A program made the position numbers and the translations under genes. Below are positions 14,601 through 23,900 of a stretch of DNA of 64,000 bases, one piece after another. The notes beneath the pieces are model-generated. The model was given only the letters and a program-made list of their open reading frames with translations. It made no database searches and was not told the origin of the DNA. The stretch comes from Antedon mediterranea (taxonomy: Eukaryota > Echinodermata > Crinoidea > Comatulida > Antedonidae), in assembly GCF_964355755.1 (NCBI RefSeq), contig NC_092678.1, positions 22,114,365 to 22,178,364 of the forward strand, given 5' to 3'. Every line of letters begins with the position of its first letter. The stretch's first letter is position 1.

Positions 14601-17600
14601 AGTTCCTTGCAATGCGCAGATACCTAACTCAGAGTGTGTAATGCAAAACGAAGAATGCCGAAAAACTCGAAATCAGTTAATTGATAAATTGATGGGTAAA
14701 GAGTCTGAACTCGCGTCACTAATTCACCAGTTTGAAAATGCAGGTAAACGGGCATCTGTTGCAAGAGCAATGTTGAATGAAGCACAAATCGAACTTGACG
14801 ATGCACTGAACAAGCAAAAAGAACTATCATACCAGGTGATTACATTAAAGAAGATTCTTCAAAATGCCCAAGATGCATTTAACAAAATAAGTTCAGATGT
14901 TAAAACAGGACTGAAAATAAAAGAACACCAAATTAACGGATCAATTGAAGAAAGTTTAAAGATAAAAGAACTGCAACTTAACATCGAACTAGTTGGAGAA
15001 GACACTTTCGTGATTCCAATAGTTTGTTATATGACACTGTTATCTACACCTGTTAATGTTCAAATAATTATTGATAAAAACAATTTAGAAAACACAATTG
15101 AAAATGCTGCATTCTTTATAACGGAAGAACTTTTTGGTAATTTAAACAATATTAGAAGACGAAGAGATACAAGACATGTTGAACTTCAGACGAAACGTGA
15201 CACGGAAGCGATAATTGTACAACCACCACTTAAACTGGTGAGATATGAGGTGGTAAACAAGTCATTGGATCTTAACATTACCAGTAGCCTTATAAGAGAT
15301 CCAAATGTCGTTCAAAATGAAGAGAGATGCGCAGACTATGAAAACATACTGAGTTTTGTTGAGTATTCATTTCTGACACTGTTAGAGATTGTAAATAGTA
15401 GCGAACCTGCAAACACATTAGAAAATGAGAAGAAGTTCCAAAATGATTACTTGTACAATCTATCGGTATCAACGCCACCAATTGATGTTAACAGCGCCGC
15501 ATTGCTGTACTTCAACCTAACTACAATTGACACTATTGCATATCAAGTTGATACAGTTGAAAGAGATGCTTTGACAAAAATGATAAATTCTGCAAAAGTG
15601 AAATCAAAGAACACGAAACTATTACTTGAGATCGATGCACTGAATCAATGGGAAATTGAAATGGACACCTATACACAGCATTGCAGTGGTTTGGTTAACT
15701 GCCAGGGATTTTTCGACTGTCTAACAACTGAAATGGTTGCTTTGAAATATCTAGCTGAAGGACGACGGTCTTATGAAGACATTGTCTCACTTGATGAATA
15801 TGTATCAACATTCATAGATAGAAATACAAATTCCAATGAGACGGAAACAATAGCCACTAATGTACTATCTCAAGTTAGCTTTCTTAAAAAGAACAATGAT
15901 GTTTGTTTAGAAGAGCCAATCATTACTAAACATCCTGAACCAAAGATTATAACAGTCAAAGGTGAAGATGTTACTCTGACATGTCAGGCGACCGGGAACC
16001 CTTCACCAACGTTTACATGGGAACGTAATGGTCAAATATTGAGCGGGAAGAATTTGAATTATTTACTTTTAAAAACTGTGAAAGTCTCTGATTCTGGTCG
16101 GTACACCTGTCATGCTCATAATGCAGTGACGTCAATTTCATCTTTACAGTGTGACGTCTCAGTTGAATTTGCGCCACGGATCACAGAGTATCCTCAAAGT
16201 GAAGATATTGAATACGGTAATATTGAAGGCGCGTATTTCACTTGTCAAGCTTCCGCTCTGCCGTTAGCACACTACCAATGGTACTTTCAGGGGTTGTATT
16301 CGTTAGAGAGGAAACTCATCCCAGGACAGAACGGCTCAAGTATTGAGATATTAAGCCCAGATTTTAACCAAGATGGATGGTATACGTGTGAGGCATGGAA
16401 CAAACATGGAGGACAGATATCAAATACTGCTAGACTTCATGTTCTTGATATATCGATGCCAGAGTTTTCCGGTGACGTAACAATCAGGTTTTATCGAGTA
16501 CCTAATTTCAAATCAACAAATGTGTCTTTGGAAGATGTTATTGCAAGGGTTGTTAGTAACACTGACCCAGAAGTTGAACTTCTTAACTATCAAGAGTTCA
16601 ATATGAAAGATAAATCATTTATCAAACAGATATCATTCGAAATTAAAAGTACCAATGCGACCTCCATTGATATTCTAAAAGCAAGTCGAAATGAATCAGC
16701 GTATCAGGTGAAAGACAAGATTGAAACTGTTGTTGCTAAAGTTACCGAACTCAAAGGTTTGCTGACGCTGGGTGAACATTATGAATATCGAGGTGAATTG
16801 CTGGAAGTGATAGGGTTCAATTCTGAATGGAATGGCCCAATATGTCCCAACACTCAATATGCACATAAAGATGGATACGTTTGTGGTGAGTTTAATTAGT
16901 ATGATTTCACGGGAATTGGATATGTGGCTGCACGGCTGCGATAGTCTGTTGTATGGTTAGCGTACACAGTATAAGGTTCCCTTTCCTAATTATTGCCGTA
17001 ATTGTTTAATTGATATAACATTCCTATAGTCATACTGTTTAAACATTTGCGGCAACACAACTTTTTAAGCCTGTTTTCCTGTCGACGTTATTCGACACTA
17101 TCGTCGTTGATCGTTAACACAGTTCAACGACGACCGTTTGAAAACAATCAAGTTAAAATGATAACCATAGCGAGTACCTTTTCCTGTAAATCGTTAACAT
17201 TTCAATGTTTACGTAGAAGATCGCCGATTATTGTTAACGATAGCGTCGAATAACGTCGACAGGAAAACAGGCTTTAAACTCTCTTTCGGTCTGGTATACC
17301 ACGTAAAATAATTAGTAAAAGTGAAATATGTTATGCTTTTGATTTGTTTTAAACAATTTTTGAAAAATACAAACAATGTTGTTTTCAGTGAATTGTCCTC
17401 CTGGTTCATATCGTGGTAATGATAGCCTACCCGCAGTGTGTCTGAAATGTCCGACAGGGTTTTACCAGCCCAATGAAGGACAAACGACATGTATGGAATG
17501 CCATGGCTATACCAATGCTGATGTAGGAGGAAGAGCATGCACTCAATATCCTAGTATGTAACTATTATTGTACTATAAAAAAAAACATAAAAACAATATT

Positions 17601-18651
17601 AATATTGGAGTGGAGCTGTAGCTTGGTGGTTAACGTGCTTGCCTTCCAATCCCAAGGTCCCGGGTTCAATCCTGACCTAGTGCAGGGTTGTAACTCATGA
17701 CTCTTTCAACTCCACTCCCTAAGCCTCAAATGAGACTTAGTTTATAAGCACGATAAATTATTAAATAGTTTATCCATCCTGTAATTGGCGAGTTACTCGC
17801 TGTTGGATGAGTATGAATAAAAAAAAAAAAAAATAAAAAAAAATTATTATTTGTTTTATATAATAACATGTGAAGAAACCAAAACAAGAGTATCTGAGTT
17901 TATGCCTGGTTTTGTATTCTTTTACTAACTTATTCTCATTTTGTTTTCTTACAAAAGCTTATCCATGTTCTCCGTGCGAGAAGGAAAAGGTAGGCTTAAA
18001 TATATACATGTATATATGTTTTTTAAATGCATATTGAAGTGGCTAACATCAGTGATTGGGTGAAAGAAAACATTCAGAAAGAAATTATTCATTCATCGTA
18101 TTTAAATAAAATCCAATCAGGATTGCTTTAGCCAGGTGGCACTCACTTTGTACTACAATATGTATTTGATTAGTATACCTGTTTGAAGGTTTGCATGGCG
18201 AAATCAAATGTTGATATAAAGTTTACGGTACACCACGTGAGGACGATCAAAGCATATTGATCGAAACGTCGAGAAACTCAACAGTTCTTTTCAGAACTAA
18301 CGTGGTGTATCGTAAACTTTATATCAATATACATGTTTGAATATAGTTTTCCGGAGTATTTTGATTGTTGAGATTGTTCTTACCGAAAAAACTTTTTAAC
18401 GTTTTCTATTCGAATGATTTTCTGTTAAGCATAGTCCGTTTACAATTTACCGTTCGAATACAAAAAGTACTCAACGAATCTTTATGTTGACTATACGAAA
18501 GTTCCCAATCGAATACGATAAATGTGTGATTTGCATTTTCTTTTATTCGTAGGGTACGAGTTATATACCATACGCTGTTGGAGCTGGCGGAGGTTTTGTT
18601 TGTTTTCTGTTTGTCGTCACTGTTAGCAGATCTTTAGTTAAATATAATTAA
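2634..18651 (+). CDS. Large EMI-like/EGF/sushi/Ig/ephrin-receptor-like type I membrane protein
   Basis: Predicted 2,589 residues from 23 exons: 2634-2704, 4330-4439, 4799-4900, 5568-5684, 5979-6095, 6588-6683, 6958-7071, 7257-7367, 7486-7608, 7912-8085, 8775-8888, 9006-9128, 9273-9395, 9575-9697, 9889-10011, 10614-10736, 10861-11040, 11183-12438, 12582-12732, 12863-16885, 17389-17553, 17958-17989, 18553-18651. All junctions are GT-AG and phases agree; most module exons are phase 1-1. The start was chosen because a hydrophobic signal peptide ([11 protein letters not shown]...) begins there, although the frame is open further upstream. Order: signal 1-19; EMI-like C-terminal half with CCNGW, about 25-60; seven EGF modules 61-320, several calcium-binding (DINEC/DVDEC type); sushi 321-378; six cbEGF 379-621; sushi 622-681; EGF about 684-713; unclassified 714-2168 with two coiled coils; Ig 2169-2253 and 2254-2347; ephrin-receptor-like Cys-rich module 2492-2546; membrane segment about 2563-2580; tail SRSLVKYN. 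A surface adhesion or receptor role is inferred. I do not recognise a named orthologue. Confidence 0.85.
3296..4110 (+). mobile_element. tRNA-SINE fragment split by an inserted MITE
   Basis: Bases 3296-3336 and 4051-4110 match adjoining parts of the SINE at 50793-51105: CCGTAGGTCCAGTGTACACA on the left, then AAGAACCTAGTAC and a diverged end on the right. The two halves are separated by the element at 3337-4050. It lies in the first intron of the multidomain gene. Only the tRNA-unrelated body survives; head and tail are absent or too diverged to see. Confidence 0.8.
3337..4050. mobile_element. TTAA-flanked MITE, AGATGTATTGTCC family, 714 bp
   Basis: It begins AGATGTATTGTCC and ends GGACAATACATCT, a perfect 13-bp terminal inverted repeat. 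TTAA directly flanks both sides (3333-3336 and 4051-4054), as expected for the TTAA-targeting superfamilies piggyBac and Kolobok. No transposase frame is visible inside, so it is non-autonomous. Shorter relatives lie at 23757-24085 and 51714-52030. Confidence 0.88.
5047..5251. mobile_element. Palindromic TTAA MITE, GGTTCCCACTAG family, copy 1
   Basis: Starts GCGTGGTTCTCACTAGAA after TTAA at 5043-5046 and ends GCTAGTGGGAACCAAGC before TTAA at 5252-5255. The arms are GACGCAA/TTGCGTC-rich and can fold on themselves. It lies in an intron of the multidomain gene. Confidence 0.75.
5256..5433. mobile_element. Palindromic TTAA MITE, GGTTCCCACTAG family, copy 2
   Basis: Begins AGCATGGTTCCCAATAGTGA directly after the TTAA that ends copy 1 and finishes TCTAGTGGGAACCAAGCT. 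Arms of roughly 80 bp containing TTGACCAATCACAAGCGA and its inverted partner make almost the whole element a hairpin. Confidence 0.82.
5434..5545. mobile_element. Truncated third copy of the GGTTCCCACTAG MITE
   Basis: Follows copy 2 directly and keeps the family body: AACGCAAG repeats, TTGACCAATCAAAAGCGACA and an inverted TTTTGATTGGTCAAAT. The terminal GGTTCCCA sequences are missing. Confidence 0.6.
8307..8456. mobile_element. GGTTCCCACTAG-family MITE copy
   Basis: Starts near GCTTAGTTCCCATCAGAGGC and ends GCATTCTAGTGGTAACCAAG. The inner TTGACCAATCACAAGC and CTTGTCATTGGTCAA pair identifies the family. It sits in the intron after the first sushi exon. The ends have diverged and no clean TTAA is left. 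Confidence 0.75.
9006..10736 (+). repeat. Tandemly duplicated 123-bp cbEGF exons (five in a row)
   Basis: Exons 9006-9128, 9273-9395, 9575-9697, 9889-10011 and 10614-10736 are each exactly 123 bp (41 codons, phase 1-1). They encode near-identical modules of the form [14 protein letters not shown]...GSFSCDC...GWTLD. The exon at 7486-7608 is a sixth relative. Because each exon is symmetric in phase, copies can be gained, lost or skipped without a frame change. The last copy is the most diverged (AVNLHVC in place of AVGTDGC). Confidence 0.92.
10380..10428. repeat. Short GACC/GACCAA simple repeat
   Basis: Imperfect tandem GACC and AACC units in the intron between the fourth and fifth tandem cbEGF exons of the large gene. 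Confidence 0.7.
17069..17273. mobile_element. TTAA-flanked palindromic MITE, about 205 bp
   Basis: The left arm begins GCCTGTTTTCCTGTCGACGT and the right arm ends ACGTCGACAGGAAAACAGGC plus T, pairing over about 37 bp with very few mismatches. TTAA lies on both sides (17065-17068 and 17274-17277). The interior has weaker inverted segments around CAACGACGA. It sits in the intron before the ephrin-receptor-like exon. No other copy is seen here. Confidence 0.82.
17604..17850 (+). mobile_element. tRNA-derived SINE, family A, with poly(A) tail
   Basis: The head carries a tRNA-like A box (TAGCTTGGTGG) and B box (GGGTTCAATCC) of the internal RNA polymerase III promoter. A tRNA-unrelated body with GGCGAGTTACTCGC follows, then an A-rich tail. 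A deleted copy in opposite orientation lies at 43625-43735. It is inserted in an intron of the large gene and is not an independent tRNA gene. Confidence 0.88.
18211..18327. other. Cloverleaf-like inverted repeat with hammerhead-like core
   Basis: Arms TTGATATAAAGTTTACGG... and ...CGTAAACTTTATATCAA form an outer stem of about 27 bp with one or two mismatches. Inside are three small hairpins: CGATCAA/TTGATCG, GAG/CTC and AGTTCT/AGAACT. The central TGAGGA...GATCGAAACGTC resembles the conserved core of hammerhead ribozymes of the kind carried by Penelope-like retroelements, but the base before TGAGGA is G instead of C, so it is probably inactive if related. It lies in the intron before the last exon of the large gene. 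Confidence 0.55.
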
Positions 18652-20971
18652 TTAATATATAACATGTAACGAATTCAGATACCATATGGGTAGCTATATA
18701 TCCAAGGCGCAGTTAGCTGCTGCTCAGTTTTTGTAGAAGACGCTCGAAGTATCATTGCTGTTATTGCTATTGCAAAAAGTATTAATGCTGGTATGTGCAC
18801 ATTTTTTATTGATCTAAGTGGAGTTATTTTAGAGATTGTCTCTCGAAAAAAACCGATTGAATTGGCATAATAATTGTCAATTCTCTTAGCGCTTATGATA
18901 TCTTATGTGGCGATTATATACGACGCTTTTAATTCTTCGTGGCGCTTGAAATTACCGCGTGATTTTGCAAGTTTTAATCATCATACATATGAAAAGTAAA
19001 ATTTTCAATAGGAAATATATACTTTTTTAGGTGTTTTGATTCCCAAGAATTACAATAAAATAAACACTGATAAATCATCTGATTTATTCTTTTTGTCTTG
19101 TGTGAGTTCATCTCACGTTTATTTAAATTCTTGGTGAATATATTATATACATATAAGTACATTTGTGACAATTAAAAGTAAGTGTTTAAAGTAGTTAAAA
19201 TACAGGTATATTTACATAATAAGATGCTTGAATTCAGTATTAACCATATTTGTTTTCATTAACATTTTAGATACGATGTTAATTAAAATGTCAAAATGAA
19301 AAATGGCGGTAAAATACATGATTAAAATTTTCTTGTTAAACTATCTTATTTGTGATCTTATTTGTGTTCGAGTACAGAGGCTATAAACTCAGGAGAGGAA
19401 AATGTAGTATCCTCCCTTTTCACCAAGATAAAAAGGATGAAATGAAAAAAGAAGGATGCAAAAGTTTGAAAGTTAGATATTTAGAATGATAGCATTCAAT
19501 GATATAATAATGAAAACCGTAAGGTTAGAGTCCATACACTGTGCAAGTCCAAGATGCGATTTTGGCTCTGTGCGTATGTGAGACGCTTCATACCCGATGT
19601 CACCTTGGTACAACTACTACTTACAATTTGTATTTACGATATAAAATATTGCAAATATAGAAAAATATATATATTGGACAAATACAAATACATGCAGATA
19701 ACATTGACATGTACAATATGAATATTACAAATATAGAAAAATATATATATATATTAAAAAATAAATACCAATAATTACAGATTTCATATAAGTTATTAAA
19801 ATTGTCTAAAAACATAATCAATGGTTACATTTAAAATCACTTGAAATAAAAAAGGGCTACACATTTATATTAAAACTTATACAGTATATGTCACACTAAT
19901 ATAAAATACAATTGTAAAACGTAGGGATAGAGATCTCCAGCACATATATATTTTAATTATTCAATAGGTCAAATATCCTGTCTTTACTATTTTTCCATTT
20001 CTGATCAGCAGTATAAAAGTTATACGAATACTCATTATTTATGAGGTTTATAATTTTATTTTTAAATAGCCCCCAAATATTTGCAGATTCTTTTTTTTTC
20101 TGTCGTTTCTAGTTCTTTATATATTATGGAGGATTTATATATACAAAAAGTAAAAACTGAAATTAATTCGTTTACAAGTTTGTTTGTTGTTCCCAAAATT
20201 ACATTAACGCACTTTGGGAAGTCTTGCTGTACTGTAACCTCATTTGGAAGACACTGAACCAGCATATCTTTAAACTTTTTCCAGACTGGTTGAATAGTTT
20301 TACATGCAATTAATAAGTGTTTTTCATTTTCTCTATGATTCTTACACTTATTACAATCATCTGATTTATCATGAAATCAATAGTCATTAAATTTGATGAC
20401 ATCATCAATGAGATAAGTTTTACAGCTTACTGTAAAAATGGAGTTTATCAGCAACCAAAGGAAAGAAATATTATGACGTCACATTTTATAAAAAAATAGA
20501 TGGACGTCCGTTTCATTTTTTACACAGTAATATGATTGTATAGTACGAACGAATATTAAATACAGTAGTACGTTATGGCGCGCCATAGTACGTTATATGG
20601 GAACTGAGTATACAAACATTATATATATATTATACAGTAGCAGAGCCGAACCTATTTATTAGTTTACTCTGCTGTTTACGTATTAGGCCTATATTATTTA
20701 TTTATAGCACTTACGACATTGTATTACGCTTTCCTATTGGCTAACATATCGTACCTGATAAGTTACATTTCAAAGTTCAATTTTTATTAGTTCTTTACTA
20801 TAAATCATGTGATGCTGATGGGTGTGCGTAATAGCCCTACCACATGACCGCATATGCATGCTGGCCTAAAAGGATTTTTGATTGCAAGAAATTATTTTAA
20901 AAATCGCATAAATCGCAAAGAAATCACGAATGAACTTTGACATCTAAAGTTTAGAACGTGCTTAACTATTC
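18652..20971. other. Intergenic region between the membrane-protein gene and SSUH2
   Basis: AT-rich sequence holding the 3' flank of the upstream gene, a near-duplicated ATATAGAAAAATATATATAT stretch (19657-19757), a minus-strand LINE remnant (20060-20475) and a 14-bp perfect palindrome TATGGCGCGCCATA at 20574-20587. The promoter of SSUH2 must lie near the right end, but no specific element can be named. Confidence 0.6.
20060..20475 (-). pseudogene. LINE reverse-transcriptase C-terminal remnant
   Basis: On the minus strand the conceptual peptide contains DDCNKCKNHRENEKHLLIAC followed by KTIQPVWKKF. This matches the C-x2-C...H-x4-C zinc-knuckle-like signature plus a conserved Trp found at the end of many LINE reverse transcriptases. 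An in-frame TGA lies just upstream of the Cys cluster and no polymerase core is present, so it is a dead 3' fragment. The clade (CR1, L2 or other) cannot be decided. Confidence 0.65.
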
Positions 20972-23900
20972 ATGTCATCGGAGGCTAACGAAAAAACACC
21001 GATTCTCGCAGCGGCAGGTAGCGGCGGACAACAACAAAGCAGGTTAGTTTCCGGCTACAAATATGGGCCTAGAAATATGAATCTTGGCGTAAATGTCTAG
21101 TAATATTAGATTATAGGAAAGTCGGGCTTATTATTAGAAGACTATGATTTTGTAGCGCTATGATAACGCTCTCCGAGCCGATTACGCAACCGCAAAATGT
21201 TAGCCTGGCATTGAGTGAGATTGTGTAAGAGGATACCCGAGCACCAAGGGGTGGGCTGTACTGGCCTGCGACGGTACCTGTTCCTTCCTTGCTAGCTAAT
21301 ACTTTTACTGATATCCGGTTCATATATGATTTCCGTTCTATTGTGCAATATCATAGAGGAGGTGTATTACAATTTGAAAATATACTAAGTAAGATTGTCA
21401 ATATTGTACAGGCAACAATAGTAGAGTAGTAGCCTGTCTAGGTTAATTAAGTAATTTATTAAATATTATTAGAGCGCTCCAGAGAGCTAACTAAAATAAG
21501 GTAAGAAAGGTCTGTGTGGGATGCCAATAAAACTTGTGGTCTCCTTTTACTAGTAGGCCTACCGTTAGGCTTGCTTTGGAATGGAATTAAAATATATAGG
21601 TCTACCATATTTTTTACACAAATCATTTTTAATGTATAATTATAAAGTTATCGTATATCATGCATATATTTATAATAAATATTTTTTATTTATCAACAGT
21701 ATGTACTCACAACAACAAGGCTACCCTCAATCTGGGGCATACCCAGGGCAACAGCAGCCAGGTGGCTACCAGCAGCAGGGTGGGGGATACCCTCCACAGC
21801 AGGGTGGTGGCTACCCACCACAGCAGGGCGGCGGCTATCCACCACAGCAAGGCGGTTATCCACCACAGCAAGGCGGTTATCCACCACAACAAGGCGGAGG
21901 GTATCCACCACAACAAGGCGGCTATCCACCACAACCAGCAGCTCAACCCAATGCACCACCAGCTGGGGGTGCAGCGCTGCCTGGTGGTGATGTGGATGAA
22001 CCTACTTACAAAGGGGACATTCCATCTGAAGATGTGGCGGAAAACCAAAACGCACAGGTTTGTATTCTCTAACCAGCCAATCAGGACTCAGTTATGTTTT
22101 CACTAGGAGTATTAAAAGTTGTTAATAGCCAATGTGCTATTTTTAGACACTTACAAGATAACAATTATTTTATTCATTCAACTTGTCATTCTGTAGGCTC
22201 CACAAGCTACAGCGCCACCAGTTGAGAAAATGGATCAAATATCGGGCTACAACACTATGTCACAACCACTTCCTCCACCAACTTATGATGAATCCGTCGC
22301 AAACCAACCTCCACAGAGGCAGGCTGTTTCAACGTATGTTTAATATGTACCTATCATACTTTATTGTACTTCAGATTACCTTGTGTAATTTGCTATAATT
22401 TGTATCTCGTTCCTCTATCTGTGTACTAATCTCCACTACATATTGTAACCACTCTGTTTTTTGCAGAATGCCAAATATCACAGAGGAACAGGCAAGAGAA
22501 GCCCTCTTACAGTTTGTGTCTGAGAACTGCTGCTATGGCAAAAAACCAGCTCAAGAGTTAGTCTTCACTGACATCTCACACTCCAGTGCATTCCATGTAA
22601 GACTCTCAGTTTTTTGTAGGTTTAATTGTGTGATACATGTGGTTATTAAACCCTGGTGCAAAAAAAAAAAATTTTTAAACCTTTGAATTTTTTTTTTCAT
22701 AGTATACTTTAGAAACCTTTACAGAGAACAGAACGACAGACTGGGCTTATGAACCATTCCGAGGTGAGTATATTGAGATGTTATACAACTATAGAGAGTC
22801 AACTCTCCATGGTGGCTCGCTTTTTGAGCTGTGTTTAAGTTTACTATCTAGCTGTAATGTAATACCTCTATGACATTTAAGTATAGATATGGCAATATAA
22901 ATACTAACTACTGTACATTTTGTAAGATCTGACATAGCCATTGTGTTGTGGTCATTTAGGAAAATTATGTAATATATATTTATTTTATTGTACAGACATA
23001 TTATACAGAGAAATGAAAAATTGTATATACAATCAAATATTAAAGTTGCTGTATCTAAGAAAAGCTTTTCATTTAAACTTAAAAGATATATCACATCCAA
23101 GTATTAATTTTTATTATATTACATTTTATGATAATAATTTTAATGATGAGTAACAAGAAGACGAACAATTCTTAATTTATACCAAAATTATTTTTTTTGT
23201 CATTTTACTTATTTAGTTTAACCCATGTTATGTAAATTTTTATATTGTTATTTCTTTATTTTATTTATTTATTTATTTATTTTTTTTTTTTTTTTACGTG
23301 TTGTTTAAATCTAATCTTTGTTTAGGCATGTCTGTCACAAGCTTTTTGCTTTTTTGAACATGCCTTCTTCAATCATATTACCTTTCTTTACACCATTTTG
23401 TAGACTGTTTTATTTTGAAGAAAATAAATGTTACTTTGAATTGAATTGAATTGAATTGTATGCTCATGACTATCATCATGAGGTATTCTTATATGGATTT
23501 ATGAAATGATGATTAGTAGCATGGCTACCATTTCTATAAATAAAAGATTTTTTATTTTGGGAGATGTTTACAAATGTCTTCTTCTAATCTTCAAACATCA
23601 ATTGCTGTTTTGGTTTCTGTGACATAGATACTGTATAATCAAGAGTCTTTATATATCTGTTGAATATTTATTTGGTTTCAATATTTTTTTTTATTTCCTG
23701 TTCCTTTTCATACATACAGAAACATTTTTTTGAGATTGAACAAATAATAATTTTAAGATGTATTGTCCCCAAAAACATGGAAAATGAAGATTATTAAAAT
23801 CAGATTTTGAATAGGCCATTTTGTAGTTTTAACAAAGTTATTCACTAAAATCACAAAAAAATGAAAATAATGTTTTTCACTTGTAAAATCAAAAAATAAA

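Noticed and set aside
13636-14830. Minus-strand ORFs of 68-181 codons inside the giant exon
   Set aside because: Antisense shadows of a 4-kb open exon; no splice signals or domain content.
21660-22106. Other-frame and minus-strand ORFs over the GYPPQQ exon
   Set aside because: Shadows of the repetitive SSUH2 exon; the SSUH2 frame has consistent splicing and family match.
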